From: Acinetobacter sp. LoGeW2-3
Lineage (GTDB): Bacteria; Pseudomonadota; Gammaproteobacteria; Pseudomonadales; Moraxellaceae
DNA: 64,000 nt
Assembly (NCBI RefSeq): GCF_002688565.1
Contig: NZ_CP024011.1
Coordinates: forward strand, 3,114,336 to 3,178,335
Direction: 5' to 3'
This document shows positions 10,325 through 20,008 of this stretch, piece by piece. The notes beneath the pieces are model-generated. The model worked only from the letters and a program-made list of their open reading frames with translations, had not been told where the DNA came from and did not search any database. The first letter of the stretch is position 1. Each line of letters starts with the position of its first letter. The position numbers and the translations under genes are program-made.

Positions 10325-10357
10325 ATTATGATCACTCCATATTGGAATGATCATAAT
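10325..10357. terminator. Hairpin downstream of the ATP-grasp gene
   Basis: ATTATGATCA-C-TCCA and TGGA-A-TGATCATAAT form a 14-bp stem with one mismatch and a TAT loop, 10 bp after the stop of the minus-strand gene. T-runs are only moderate. Confidence 0.6.
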
Positions 10358-10366
10358 ACGTCTTAA

Positions 10367-11440
10367 TTATTCAATAATTTGAAAATTATTAAAGTTGGAA
10401 TTTAATATATTTTTATTAAAACATATTTTTTCGACTTGAGCATCTTTAGGTCCATCATAACAAATTTGAATAATATGTTGTAATGTTGCTTTAGGTCCTT
10501 TTATAGTTATATCGATACTACTTTTATCTTGATTATTTTGGACAAAACCATCAATTCCATAAAGTTCACATTTAGTTTTTAACCAACTACGGTAACCAAC
10601 ATTTTGTACTATTCCATATATTGTAAAACTATAGGTTCTAATACTTGGTTTGAAATTTGGAAATAGGCTATCTAATAGTGAACTTGCTACATCACGACCT
10701 TTACCATATTTAGGGAATTGCGGTAGTGCTAGGGCAGGATTAGCATTAACTTCAATTATAGTCCATTTTTGATTTTTAGGAGAAATTTGAATATCTTCCG
10801 CCATAAAATCTAATCCTAACATTATTGGAGATAATAGCGCTTCTTTTGCTCTGATTGCAATATCTAACCAGTCAGGATGAATATTATCAGTATGATCTAT
10901 ACTACCTCCGCCAGAACTAATATTTACTACATCTAATAATTCTACTTTTTCGTTAGAATTTACAATAGAATTTAATGTAAGATTTTTTTTTGATAAAAAA
11001 TTAATTAGTTTTTGATCTAGTTTTAAAGGATGTTCACCTAAATATATATTCTTACTTCTCTCAATTTGACGTACTTGAATTAGTTCTTCAATTGTAGATT
11101 GACCATCACCAATGATAAAAGGAGGCACTCGTTGAGTTACAGAACATAATTTATTATCTATCACAACGATTCTGTAATCATTACCTTCTACATATTCTTC
11201 TACTATCACTGTTTTATGTTTTAATTTTTCGCAAAGATTCCAAGCTTTGTCAAAATCAACCTTTTCTACAATATTTGTTGTCACACCTTCACCACCATAA
11301 CTATTCAGTGGTTTTACAACAATAGAGTTATTAAATTCTTTAACTTTTTCCCAAGCTTCTTCCTTTGAATGGCTTTGTTGCACAAAGCTATTCTTGAGGG
11401 CTTCTTTAGCAATATAATTTCCAGATGAAGAAGCCTGCAC
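10367..11440 (-). pseudogene. 5'-truncated ATP-grasp ligase fused to acylphosphatase
   Basis: The frame reads 357 codons, but the first ~24 are translated IS end sequence; genuine coding begins near 11370. Residues ~25-255 are the C-terminal two thirds of a cyanophycin-synthetase-like ATP-grasp domain: VVKPL (Lys43), EEYVEG, RVPPFIIGDG, a DNIHPD motif and the metal/ATP residues E230-V-N232-A-N234. Residues ~268-357 are an acylphosphatase with catalytic Arg284 (in GIVQNVGYR) and Asn302. The substrate-recognition N-terminus is missing and does not reappear beyond the IS, so the full enzyme cannot be made. The original product was probably an amide-forming ligase. The gene is much more AT-rich than the core genome and looks acquired. 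Confidence 0.8.
11371..11388 (+). repeat. Left terminal inverted repeat of the IS
   Basis: Begins with the 12-bp GGCTTTGTTGCA shared exactly with the right end; 15 of 18 positions agree. Confidence 0.85.
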
Positions 11441-12365
11441 CTAAAACTTACCGTACAACCAATTGGTCCTCGTATAACCAAGCTTTAATCAAGCGAGGAA
11501 ATATTTCAATCTGGTTTGATCCTAAGACCCAATGGTATGCACAACCACAAGGCAAGCACGGACGAAATCAAACTTATTCCGATACAGCGATTCAATGCTG
11601 TTTAATGATCAAATCTCTATTCCGTCTTTCTTTACGTATGGTCACTGGCTTTGCTCAAAGCCTGATTAAACTCTGTGGCTGAGCAGCCCCGAATATCAGT
11701 GATATTCGTACTCCACCCTCTGTAGACGACAAAAGCATATTGATATTGCGATAAGCTATCAGAAAAGTCGTGATGGGTTACACCTACTCGTCGACTCTAC
11801 GGGTTTAAAATTTTTAGGTGAAGGTGAATGGAAGCGTAAGAAACATCAGCCTGAATACCGTCGGCAATGGCGTAAACTGCATATTGGTATAGATGCTGAA
11901 ACACTGCAAATACGTGCCGTTCAGCTTACGACAAATAATGTCAGTGATTCACAAGTACTAGGTGATTTACTGGATCAAATCCCACCAAATGAGCGAATAG
12001 ATTCTGTCTATACCGATGGGGCGTACGACACGAAGTGCTGCAGACAAGTGATTTCAGATCGTCAAGCACATGCAGTAATTCCACCCAGGAAGAATGCCAA
12101 GCCCTGGAAAGATTCTAAAATCAGTTCAATAGAACGAAATGAGTTACTTCAAACGGTTAAGCATTTAGGCAGAACCCTATGGAAAAAATGGTCGGGCTAT
12201 CACCGTCGCAGTTTGGTGGAAACCAAGATGCATTGCATCAAATTATTAGGAGATAAGCTGACGGCAAGACATTTTCAAAGTCAGGTCAATGAAGTTCATG
12301 CGCGTGTGGCAGTTCTGAATAGATTTACGGAATTAGGTAGACCTCACACCCAAGTTGTCACTTAA
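11425..12365 (+). pseudogene. Frameshifted IS903-group transposase
   Basis: The first frame (11425-11682) encodes the N-terminus, including a TNWSSYNQALIKRG segment typical of IS903-type transposases. It stops after KLCG. The rest (DSTGLKFLGEGEWK, DGAYDT, IPPRKNA, YHRRSLVETKM, with the DDE-type acidic residues) continues in another frame from about 11703 to 12365. A single missing C near 11679 explains the shift (GGCTGAGC instead of GGCCTGAGC). An additional in-frame TGA at 11700-11702 makes this copy inactive even if that base is a sequencing error. Confidence 0.82.
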
Positions 12366-12399
12366 ATTTGAATGGATTGGGGAAAACTCAGCTTTTGAA

Positions 12400-12417
12400 T
12401 GTTTATGCAACAAAGCC
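12400..12417 (-). repeat. Right terminal inverted repeat of the IS
   Basis: Reverse complement starts GGCTTTGTTGCATAAAC, matching the left end over its first 12 bases without mismatch. Confidence 0.85.
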
Positions 12418-12567
12418 AATATTTTTTATAATTATTTAGTTTGGTGAAAAATAATGTAAAATCAATATCATTCGTCTTATATTAATTTCACTATACTTAA
12501 GGATTTTTAATATATAGCATAGTTTCCATTTAATTAATTCCTCGAAATAAATTTCATTACTGAACAC
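12418..12567. other. AT-rich remnant between the IS and the purB repeat
   Basis: About 150 bp with no ORF. Translation in the minus direction does not give the missing N-terminus of the ATP-grasp protein, so that part of the gene has been lost. Confidence 0.6.
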
Positions 12568-12660
12568 CGTGCTCGTCTAGCTGAAATGACACCTGCAACT
12601 TATACAGGTAATGCTGCAGATCAAGCAAAACAAGTGAAAGACTTAATCTCTAAAATCTAA
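12568..12660 (+). pseudogene. Remnant of the purB 3' end
   Basis: Encodes the last 30 residues of adenylosuccinate lyase ([20 protein letters not shown]... to LISKI and stop), with no upstream part. It differs from the intact purB tail by one residue and seven silent bases. That is the pattern of two functional lineages rather than of decay. The homology starts abruptly at 12568. Confidence 0.85.
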
Positions 12661-12704
12661 TTTAGACCATTAAGACCCAAAGCGAAGCTCCGGCTTCGCT
12701 TTTT
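12568..12704 (+). repeat. Direct repeat, right copy (purB 3' end plus terminator)
   Basis: Right-hand partner of 9547-9683, about 92% identical over 137 bp. It marks the right boundary of the island; the following gene is probably the native neighbour of purB. Confidence 0.9.
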
Positions 12705-12706
12705 TT
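12676..12706 (+). terminator. Duplicated purB terminator
   Basis: Same AAAGCGAAGC-TCCG-GCTTCGCTTT hairpin as after purB, here with a longer T-run (seven Ts). Confidence 0.88.
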
Positions 12707-12751
12707 ATCTATAATATTTTCTAACTTAAAAATAATATTTATAAGAAGTCT

Positions 12752-13411
12752 ATGATGGATTATCGACTGAGTGGCAAGCATTGGGTCAGTTTAGGAATTT
12801 TGGCAGTTGCGATAGGGATTTCCAGTATTCAGCCTCTGGATATGCAGTCCTATATTCTGCATCAGGTTGGCACAGTATTTATGATCGGCATGTTGCTGTT
12901 TTGCCTATATAAAGTCGGATTCAATTTTTTCAGCTTTAATTTGTATATTCTCTTTCTACTGATTCATGTCGTTGCAGCACATTATCTATATTCTTATGTG
13001 CCTTATAATGAGTGGATTCAGGCACTATTTAGCTTTGACCTGAATGCTGCCATGGGCTGGTCACGCAATATGTTTGACCGTTTTGTGCATCTGGCCTCTG
13101 GTCTGCTGCTTTACCCTGTGTTCTATCGACTGTTTGACGTCTGGTTTCCTCAACACAAACCTTTCACCCTTTTCCTGTTGGTCGTTCAATTTGTGATGGC
13201 AACCAGTCTGATCTATGAATGGATCGAATGGTTGATCGCGATTGGCTTATCACCAGAGCAGGCGGAAAGTTATAACGGTCAACAAGGTGATATATGGGAC
13301 GCGCATAAAGACATGTTCCTCGCGACAGTCGGTGCGATGTTTACTGGTGGACTTATGCTGATTCCACAAAATAAAAAGCCCACCACAGTGAGCTTTAATC
13401 ATAAACAATGA
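12752..13411 (+). CDS. DUF2238 (YjdF-like) inner-membrane protein
   Basis: A 219-aa integral membrane protein with about six hydrophobic segments. The family motifs are clear: RNMFDRFVHLASG around residues 105-120, YEWIEW near 164-169, and NGQQGDIWDAHKDM near 184-197. The conserved His and Asp residues suggest a catalytic or metal role, but the function of DUF2238 is unknown. Translation may begin at either of the first two Met codons. It lies just after the duplicated purB tail, so it was probably the gene following purB before the island arrived. Confidence 0.86.
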   Translation: MMDYRLSGKHWVSLGILAVAIGISSIQPLDMQSYILHQVGTVFMIGMLLFCLYKVGFNFFSFNLYILFLLIHVVAAHYLYSYVPYNEWIQALFSFDLNAAMGWSRNMFDRFVHLASGLLLYPVFYRLFDVWFPQHKPFTLFLLVVQFVMATSLIYEWIEWLIAIGLSPEQAESYNGQQGDIWDAHKDMFLATVGAMFTGGLMLIPQNKKPTTVSFNHKQ

Positions 13412-13460
13412 GTGAATTAAAATTTCAAATCACGTATCGAAATAAATTGATCGAACTTTT

Positions 13461-13700
13461 TTATGCACGCGGACAATAACGCATAAAATCCGCTTTCATT
13501 TTGTCAAATTCTTCACCAGTTAATACATCACTGAAGTAGACATAATAGGTTGCTTCAGGATATTGGATCTCATGACGGAACATCATGCCACGCAGTGACA
13601 CAGAAAGCTCTTCAGGAAAATCATCCGCTAAATTAAGTTCTTCAAATTCATAGTTAAAGTAACAATTTTGTTGAGCAATAAAGGCTTCTACAACTGCCAT
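13461..13700 (-). CDS. Small acidic protein of unknown function
   Basis: 79 residues, acidic, aromatic-rich (several Tyr/Phe in QNCYFNYEFEE and TYYVYFSD), with no signal peptide or membrane segment. I do not recognise a domain. The gene stands alone between the yjdF-like gene (convergent) and sohB. Plausible codon use and a GGAAAG motif just before the ATG support it as real. Confidence 0.6.
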   Translation of the reverse strand: MAVVEAFIAQQNCYFNYEFEELNLADDFPEELSVSLRGMMFRHEIQYPEATYYVYFSDVLTGEEFDKMKADFMRYCPRA

Positions 13701-13849
13701 CTTTCCAGCCTAATGATTAAAGCACTTAATTTTAAGGATTTGCTTTCAAAAAACCAAATTGATTCTTTAGCTCAGTTTCCGAAACTGTAAGTTCTATTGA
13801 ATAACAGAAATTGAGCTACACAATAAAAAAATCACCCGTCGCTTGAATA

Positions 13850-13876
13850 TAAAAAGCCCACTTACGCGGGCTTATA
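13850..13876 (-). terminator. Terminator of sohB
   Basis: AAGCCC (13854-13859) pairs with GGGCTT (13868-13873). On the minus strand the hairpin is followed by a T-run. It lies about 25 bp past the sohB stop. Confidence 0.75.
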
Positions 13877-13899
13877 TCTATATAAAAATATCGATCAGA

Positions 13900-14862
13900 T
13901 TAAAGTTTCGGATCACGCATCTGAACCAGATTTGAATTGGCTTTGGTCAGCGTGTCTACCACTTTGTTCATCACTGCAGGAATCAGGGAATCTGCAATTT
14001 GTGCTGCCTGTAAACCCAGTTTTTCACCTAACGTTGGTTTCTTACGGGTATTGATCGTATATATATCATGCTGTGGTAATAAACCTAACAGGTATTCATC
14101 CGATGTTTGCAGCTTATCCACCAGATTCAGATCCAATGCATCCTGACCATACCAATGCTCGCCTGTTGCAACTTTTTCAACATTCAGTTGCGGACGATAC
14201 TTTTCTACAAAGTGCTTGAACAGTGCATGCGTTTGTTGAATTTCCTCTTCAAATTTTGCTTTACCTTCTTCGGTATTTTCACCGAACATGGTTACGGTAC
14301 GTTTGTACTCACCTGCTGTAAACAGTTCAAAGTCGATCTTGTTGTCTTTCAATAGACGGTTAAAGTTTGGTACCTGAGCAACCACACCAATTGAACCGAC
14401 AATTGCAAACGGTGCAGAAATAATTTCGCTGGCAATACAGGCCATCATATAACCGCCACTGGCTGCGACTTTGTCTACACAGATGGTCAAATGGAAACCA
14501 GCTTCACGCAGACGTACTAGCTGGGCAGCTGCAAGACCATAACCATGCACCATACCACCCGGGCTTTCCAGACGTACAATTACACGATCACGACCCGCTT
14601 TTGCTGTTGCCAGAATTAAAGTAATTTCTTCACGCAGCTGTTCAACTGCCGAAGCTGCTGTATCACCCTTAAAATCGAGTACATAGATTTTTTCATTGGT
14701 TTTTTTACGGGCACGTGCCTCTTTTGCCAGTTGTTGGCTTAATTGCAACAGCTCCAGCTTAGAAGCAGTTGTTTGCGCAATTTTTTTTCGTTGTTCATTA
14801 ATACGCGCATTAAGATGACTGATACGGATTTCAGCCGGCAGTTTCGGAGTATGAAATAACAT
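13900..14862 (-). CDS. sohB: S49-family protease SohB
   Basis: A signal-peptide-peptidase-like serine protease using a Ser/Lys dyad. In this 320-aa protein the serine lies in AASGGYMMA (~residue 150) and the lysine in GEYKRTVTMFG (~residue 202), as in SppA/SohB. SPGG upstream forms the oxyanion region. Unlike E. coli SohB (349 aa) there is no obvious N-terminal transmembrane helix; the first 60 residues are hydrophilic and probably coiled (NARINEQRKK...). It may therefore act on the membrane surface or in the cytoplasm. It is monocistronic with its own terminator. Confidence 0.9.
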   Translation of the reverse strand: MLFHTPKLPAEIRISHLNARINEQRKKIAQTTASKLELLQLSQQLAKEARARKKTNEKIYVLDFKGDTAASAVEQLREEITLILATAKAGRDRVIVRLESPGGMVHGYGLAAAQLVRLREAGFHLTICVDKVAASGGYMMACIASEIISAPFAIVGSIGVVAQVPNFNRLLKDNKIDFELFTAGEYKRTVTMFGENTEEGKAKFEEEIQQTHALFKHFVEKYRPQLNVEKVATGEHWYGQDALDLNLVDKLQTSDEYLLGLLPQHDIYTINTRKKPTLGEKLGLQAAQIADSLIPAVMNKVVDTLTKANSNLVQMRDPKL

Positions 14863-15053
14863 ATAAAATCTATTCTCAGTTTAATTCGGGCTATAAGTCT
14901 TAGATTAGGTCAGTTTTGGCTTTTTTCAACTGAATTTCGTGAATAATTCCGATCAGCCTCATTCGCCCGACCTATAAGAATAAAATTCCACGCTAAGATT
15001 TATAAGTAAAACATTATCCAAAATGTCCGGTATAGAGACTTCAGCCACTTGAA

Positions 15054-15086
15054 TAAAAAAAGGAGATCATTAAGATCTCCTTTTTC
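15054..15086 (-). terminator. Terminator of the dat-ddc operon
   Basis: AGGAGATC / GATCTCCT stem with A- and T-runs on both sides, 14 bp past the ddc stop. Confidence 0.88.
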
Positions 15087-15099
15087 ACACCATCACAGC

Positions 15100-16632
15100 T
15101 TATGCGATTGGCGGCGTATAAGTACCATCAGCAATTGAATCCTTGATACGGTCGGCTTCTGTAAGCACGAGTGCCAACAGGTTCTTCACGTTTTCAAGTG
15201 TTGCAACCGGACTTAAAGTGGTCATTTTCAGAGACTGTACCTGACCCACTTTAGTGACGCCAATATTCGCTTCACCACGGGCAAACAGTTCATCTGCGAC
15301 GTTCTGGTTCAAAGCATCGACAAACTCAGCTGGATAGCCTGCCGGTACTACACGGAACAATACTGATGCAAATTGTGGCTCAACCAGAAGTTCCAGACCA
15401 TCAGTTGCCTTGATGTAATCTGCCACTTCACGAGTCAATTTCACGCCATGGTCGATCATCGAACCATAAAGTTCTTCACCCAATGCTTCAACCGTCATCC
15501 ACAACTTGAGCGCATCAAAACGGCGAGTTGTTTGCAGTGACTTGGACACCAAGTTAGGAACACCATGCTCTTCATCATAAGCAGAGTTCAGATATTCTGC
15601 TTCATAATGCATGAAACGATAATTCGCTTCATCTTTCAGCAAGAATGCACCACATGAAATCGTCTGGAAGTAATGCTTATGGAAATCTAGTGTCACAGAA
15701 TCAGACAACTCGATACCATCTAGCATTGAACGATAGTCATTAGACAGGATCAGTGCGCCACCCCATGCTGCGTCGATATGCATCCACGCGCCATATTTGT
15801 TGGTGATTTCACGAATCTGCTTGAGTGGATCAATTGCACCAGCATCAGTCGTACCCGCAGTTGCGACTACACATGCTACGATTTTGCCTTCAGACTGAAG
15901 ATGCGCCATGGTTTTTTCCAGAGCATCCACATCCATCTGCGCATTTTCATTCACAGGCACAGTCACGACAGACTGGAAGCCCATGCCCATCATCGCCATG
16001 TTCTTTTGCACAGAGAAGTGTGCATTTTCAGAACAGATAACTTTGACATTACGCATTGCATCCGCGGGGATACCATCACGCTGAACAGACCACGGGTTGC
16101 CGTTTTCATCTTTCCAGTTTTTCGCGATGCAGGCATCACGCGCCAGTAATACGCCCATCAAGTTAGACTGCGTGCCACCAGAAGTGAACACACCTGCCTG
16201 ACCTGAACCATAGCCGACTTTTTGACGTAGCCAGTCAATCAGCTGCACTTCCATCAAAGAACCCGCTGGGCTTTGATCCCAAGAGTCCATTGACTGGTTA
16301 GTGGCGTTGATTAGCACTTCCGCGATCTGGCTGGTCACCATCGTCGGGCAATGCAAATGCGCAAGCGAATGCGGGTGATGTACTTTCAAGCTCTTGTTGA
16401 GGAATAGCTCAACCATACGCTCTAAAGATTTCTGTACACCCAGACCTTCTTTAGAAGGATTGAACGCAATTGCGCTACGCAATTCCTTGATGCTACCGCC
16501 GGTATACATCTTGTCGTTTTGCAACCATGCTGCAACCGCTTTGGTCGCCTGATCCATCGCCGACTCATAGTCAGCGATAGATGCAGCATCATTGCAGAGT
16601 AACGCTTTACGGTGTTCTGCAAAATCTACCAT
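15100..16632 (-). CDS. ddc: L-2,4-diaminobutyrate decarboxylase
   Basis: A PLP enzyme that converts L-2,4-diaminobutyrate to 1,3-diaminopropane, the main polyamine of Acinetobacter. It is a 510-aa group II decarboxylase: [12 protein letters not shown] near the N-terminus, TSGGTQSN (150-157), HIDAAWGG (285-292, PLP-binding Asp) and the PLP lysine Lys319 in LDFHKHYF. It follows dat with only 3 bp between them, so both are made from one message. The dat-ddc pairing is a known Acinetobacter arrangement. No truncation. Confidence 0.95.
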   Translation of the reverse strand: MVDFAEHRKALLCNDAASIADYESAMDQATKAVAAWLQNDKMYTGGSIKELRSAIAFNPSKEGLGVQKSLERMVELFLNKSLKVHHPHSLAHLHCPTMVTSQIAEVLINATNQSMDSWDQSPAGSLMEVQLIDWLRQKVGYGSGQAGVFTSGGTQSNLMGVLLARDACIAKNWKDENGNPWSVQRDGIPADAMRNVKVICSENAHFSVQKNMAMMGMGFQSVVTVPVNENAQMDVDALEKTMAHLQSEGKIVACVVATAGTTDAGAIDPLKQIREITNKYGAWMHIDAAWGGALILSNDYRSMLDGIELSDSVTLDFHKHYFQTISCGAFLLKDEANYRFMHYEAEYLNSAYDEEHGVPNLVSKSLQTTRRFDALKLWMTVEALGEELYGSMIDHGVKLTREVADYIKATDGLELLVEPQFASVLFRVVPAGYPAEFVDALNQNVADELFARGEANIGVTKVGQVQSLKMTTLSPVATLENVKNLLALVLTEADRIKDSIADGTYTPPIA

Positions 16633-16635
16633 GGA

Positions 16636-18009
16636 TTACGCGCCTCGAACTGCGACTAGAGCTTCAGCAACCGCTTTCTTGAAGCGAACCAGAACTTCTT
16701 CACACTCTGCTTGAGTGATGATCAATGGGCAAAGTAAACGGATCACTGTACCGTTACGACCACCTTTTTCCAGCAACAGTTTGTTGTTGAAACAAGCGGT
16801 TTGAATCGCTGCAGCCAATTGACCATCAGCAGGTAAAGAACCCATATGATCCGCTGGTTTACGTTCGTCAACAATCTCAACACCGATCATCAAACCACGA
16901 CCACGTACGTTACCGATACATGGGAATTCAGCAGCCAGTTTTTTAATTTCAGCTTGCAGGAAGTCACCACGCTCTTGAGCATTTTGCGCAAGATTTTGTT
17001 CTTTAATGGTTTGCAAAGTCGCAAGACCTGTACCCATTGCCAGCTGGTTACCACGGAATGTACCGGTGTGGCCAGCAGGTTGCCAAGCGTCGAACTTACG
17101 TTTGATACCCAGTACTGCTAGTGGCAAGCTACCACCGACAGCTTTAGACATCACGACAACATCAGGTTCAATACCCGCATGCTCAAATGCAAACATTTTG
17201 CCTGAACGCGCAAAGCCTGCTTGAACTTCGTCAAGAATCAACACGATGTTGTGTTTTTCAGTCACTTCACGGATTTTTTGCAACCATTTCACAGGTGCTG
17301 TTACCACACCGCCTTCACCTTGAATCGCTTCAAGAATTACAGCTGCTGGCTTGGTTACACCACTTTCGACATCTTCAATGAAGTTTTCGAAATAATAAGT
17401 CAAAGCGTCAACGCCCGCTTCACCGCCCAGACCTAGTGGACAACGGTATTCATGCGGATATGGCATGAATTGAACGCCTGGCATTAAACCATTTACTGAA
17501 TTCTTCGCCGACAGGTTGCCTGTCATCGCAAGAGAACCGTGAGTCATGCCGTGATAGCCACCAGAGAAGCTGATCACTGAACTACGGCCAGTAAAGGTTT
17601 TGGCAAGTTTAATCGCTGCTTCTGTTGCATCTGCACCAGATGGACCACAGAACTGTAGGCAGTATTCTTCTTTGCCACCTGGCAGGTAAGCAAGAAGTGC
17701 CTCAGTAAAAGCATCTTTTAAAGGAGTTGTGAGATCCAGCGTATGCAGTGGAAGACCGCTTGCAAGTGTGTCCTGGATACTTTGAATGACCGCAGGGTGA
17801 TTATGGCCTAATGCCAATGTCCCTGCCCCAGCTAAACAATCAAGGTACTCCGTACCTTCAACATCGGTAACCCAGCAACCTTGTGCTTTCGCTATCGCTA
17901 ACGGTAATTTACGTGGATAACTACGCACATTCGATTCCATCTGACTTTGGCGAGTCAAGTAGTATTCGTTTGTGGAATTGGTGGCAGGATTTACAGAAGA
18001 AACGCTCAT
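16636..18009 (-). CDS. dat: Diaminobutyrate-2-oxoglutarate aminotransferase
   Basis: Transfers an amino group between glutamate and aspartate semialdehyde to give L-2,4-diaminobutyrate, feeding ddc. A 457-aa class III aminotransferase with GPSGADA (122-128), GGYHGMTHG (150-158), the PLP Asp260 in LDEVQAG and the PLP-bound lysine Lys289 in MSKAVGG. It is the first gene of the operon; the promoter must lie in the 18010-18439 gap. The class could also suggest other omega-transaminases, but adjacency to ddc settles the substrate. Confidence 0.95.
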   Translation of the reverse strand: MSVSSVNPATNSTNEYYLTRQSQMESNVRSYPRKLPLAIAKAQGCWVTDVEGTEYLDCLAGAGTLALGHNHPAVIQSIQDTLASGLPLHTLDLTTPLKDAFTEALLAYLPGGKEEYCLQFCGPSGADATEAAIKLAKTFTGRSSVISFSGGYHGMTHGSLAMTGNLSAKNSVNGLMPGVQFMPYPHEYRCPLGLGGEAGVDALTYYFENFIEDVESGVTKPAAVILEAIQGEGGVVTAPVKWLQKIREVTEKHNIVLILDEVQAGFARSGKMFAFEHAGIEPDVVVMSKAVGGSLPLAVLGIKRKFDAWQPAGHTGTFRGNQLAMGTGLATLQTIKEQNLAQNAQERGDFLQAEIKKLAAEFPCIGNVRGRGLMIGVEIVDERKPADHMGSLPADGQLAAAIQTACFNNKLLLEKGGRNGTVIRLLCPLIITQAECEEVLVRFKKAVAEALVAVRGA

Positions 18010-18484
18010 ATCGAATTACCATCTCTGATATGGGTTGAAAGAAATAAGTCTGGTGACTTGCGGTCCTTTGACTCGGTGCTTTATATAATCTAGTTAGACG
18101 GTTTTCTATTCAGTAACTAGGAAGGCGGATGATACAGTTTTTTTCAAGAAAATAAATAACTTTTAGTATCAATTTGCCTCTGATGTTATTGAAAAAATAT
18201 ATCAAGTAATGTTGCTGTTTAAATTATCAACTGAACGCACAACAATGACAAGGCAACCTGAATATTTTATGCAATTTTGTTGTCATGAATACAACAGTGT
18301 AATTATCAAGCAATTATAACAATAAGTATATAATTTACATCATGTTTAATTTCGATATATTCATAAAAAATAAAATATATTTTTAACAATCTAACGACAA
18401 TAATTGCTGAATATCAACACATTTCCACCTTAGTATTTTATGATCAGTACAAGGCCAACAATTCCACTAAAACAGGACAACAAA
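18010..18484. other. Divergent promoter region of dat and the SIMPL gene
   Basis: 475 bp without a convincing gene. The half nearest the SIMPL gene is very AT-rich. It must hold the promoters of two divergent units. I could not place -35/-10 pairs with confidence. Confidence 0.5.
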
Positions 18485-19189
18485 ATGCGTCTTTCTTCTC
18501 TTTCAGCGCTAGCCTTGCTCGGCGCATTATCTTCTGCCGCTTTCGCCGCTCCTGAAGAAACCTTAAACTACAATGTAGTCAATCTATCAGCAGAAGCCAG
18601 CCGCGATATTTCTAATGATTTAATGAATGCCAATTTATATGTGGAAAAATCGCATAAACAGCCGGCTGAGCTTGCAGCGCAAATCAATCAATTGATGAAT
18701 TTTGCGATTAATACTGCCAAGAAATATCCAGCAGTAAAAATAGAAACCGGTTCACAGAATACCTATCCTGTTTATGACAATGACAACCGCAAACTGAAAG
18801 AATGGCGTGGTCGTGCTCAGGTTCGTCTGGAATCTACAGATTTTAAAGCCGCTTCGCAGCTGATCGCGGAACTGCAACAATACTTCCAGACTGAATCCAT
18901 TAACTTTTCTGTCTCTGAAGCAAAACGCAAGAAAGTTGAAAATGAGCTGATGCTTGAAGCATCTAAAAATTTCCAGCAACGTGCACAAAGCCTGGTACAA
19001 GCCTGGAACAAACCTGGCTATCAGTTGGTAAACATGAATATCAATACCAATAACTCAGGCTATCCACCTGTACCACGTATGGCGATGGCGAAAGCGGCTT
19101 ATGCCGAAGCTGCAATTCCTGATCAGGAAATGGCAGCAGGTGAATCTAAAATGACCGTCAGTGCCAATGGTTCTATTCAGTTTAAATAA
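18485..19189 (+). CDS. SIMPL (DUF541) domain periplasmic protein
   Basis: 234 aa from the ATG at 18485. The frame is open back to 18440, but MRLSSLSALALLGALSSAAFA is a clean signal peptide and needs this start. The mature part matches the SIMPL/DUF541 pattern: an early strand with NLSAEASRDISND, a helix with AAQINQLMNFAI, GSQNTYPVYD, and WRGRAQVRLES. Family members (for example YggE) are periplasmic and linked to oxidative-stress tolerance, but the molecular role is unclear. It is monocistronic with its own terminator. Confidence 0.85.
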   Translation: MRLSSLSALALLGALSSAAFAAPEETLNYNVVNLSAEASRDISNDLMNANLYVEKSHKQPAELAAQINQLMNFAINTAKKYPAVKIETGSQNTYPVYDNDNRKLKEWRGRAQVRLESTDFKAASQLIAELQQYFQTESINFSVSEAKRKKVENELMLEASKNFQQRAQSLVQAWNKPGYQLVNMNINTNNSGYPPVPRMAMAKAAYAEAAIPDQEMAAGESKMTVSANGSIQFK

Positions 19190-19216
19190 GTCTTAATAAA
19201 ATTATTCTGATGTTTG

Positions 19217-19243
19217 AAAACCACCCTTTTGGGTGGTTTTTTA
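19217..19243 (+). terminator. Terminator of the SIMPL gene
   Basis: AAAACCACCC / GGGTGGTTTT stem with a TTTT loop and a T-run. Confidence 0.9.
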
Positions 19244-19355
19244 TCACTTGAATATTCTTTAAAAAATCAACGCTACAATTTCATACATACTTCGGTAGGC
19301 ATACCGCTGCGATAGGTTTAGAGTAACCAAAATTTGTCTCAAGTCCATTCTCCTC

Positions 19356-19952
19356 ATGTCCCTCGATCAACTCAACCTTTACCTATTCCATATTCTGAAT
19401 GTACCCGAACAAGCCTCTACCTGGATGATCAACTATGCCTGTCTGATTGCACATGATCTGGTGTATTTATTTCTCCTGATCTTTGCCATTGCCTGGCTGG
19501 GTGGCAATCGTGAAGTAAAAACTGGGATTATTAAGGCCGCGATCTTTACAGCAATTACCTTGTCGATTAGCGAAGTATTGTCTGCTGCATTGAATACACC
19601 ACGCCCTTTTGTCATGGAAGTCGGTCGCACCCTCATTGAGCATGAGGCTACAGGCTCTTTCCCCAGCAACCATATGAGTATTTTTAGTGGGATTGCCCTT
19701 GCCTATTATTTTTCACCGCAGCGTGATTTGGGTCGAATCCTGCTCTGGACTGCTTGGCTTGTCGCTTGGTCACGGATCTATGTGGGTGTACATTTTCCGA
19801 TTGATATGGTGGGAGCATTCATGATTGCACTGGTGGTGAACTTAGCTGGCCTACCACTGTGGTGGAAATATCAGGATAAGCTCATGAACTTTATCTTGAG
19901 CATTCATCAGTTCCTGTTTGCGCCTTTTATTCGGATGGGCTGGATTAAGTAA
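19356..19952 (+). CDS. PAP2-family phosphatase, undecaprenyl-diphosphatase-like
   Basis: A 198-aa membrane protein with about five to six hydrophobic helices and the three parts of the PAP2 active site: LNTPRP (~82-87; the lysine of the usual KX6RP is not obvious), GSFPSNH (~102-108) and SRIYVGVHFPIDM (~143-155). Such proteins dephosphorylate undecaprenyl pyrophosphate (BcrC type) or other lipid phosphates on the periplasmic face. The short BcrC-like length makes the undecaprenyl role the likeliest. It is convergent with proB across a shared terminator. Confidence 0.85.
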   Translation: MSLDQLNLYLFHILNVPEQASTWMINYACLIAHDLVYLFLLIFAIAWLGGNREVKTGIIKAAIFTAITLSISEVLSAALNTPRPFVMEVGRTLIEHEATGSFPSNHMSIFSGIALAYYFSPQRDLGRILLWTAWLVAWSRIYVGVHFPIDMVGAFMIALVVNLAGLPLWWKYQDKLMNFILSIHQFLFAPFIRMGWIK

Positions 19953-19964
19953 AATGGTGGCAAT

Positions 19965-19997
19965 AAAAAAATCCCGCTCGAAAGCGGGATTTTTTTA
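19965..19997. terminator. Bidirectional terminator between the PAP2 gene and proB
   Basis: ATCCCGCT / AGCGGGAT stem with a CGAA loop, flanked by A- and T-runs, so it works in both directions. Confidence 0.92.
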
Positions 19998-20008
19998 ATC
20001 TCTATAAT

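Larger units (their letters stand above)
11371..12417 (+). mobile_element. IS5-family (IS903 group) insertion sequence
   Basis: 1,047 bp with terminal inverted repeats that begin GGCTTTGTTGCA at both ends (11371 onward; reverse complement ending at 12417). These are close to the IS903 ends. The single transposase gene is broken. The 9-bp flanks differ (CCTTTGAAT on the left, AATATTTTT on the right), so the expected target duplication is absent. It resembles the IS17-like elements known from Acinetobacter; that name is from memory and not checked. Confidence 0.88.

Noticed and set aside
11371..11424. N-terminus of the ATP-grasp frame (MQASSSGNYI...) as genuine protein
   Set aside because: These bases belong to the left end of the IS: the terminal repeat starts at 11371 and matches the right end.
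11676..11704. Programmed frameshift in the transposase
   Set aside because: IS903-group transposases are made from one frame, and an extra in-frame stop follows the shift; a broken copy is simpler.
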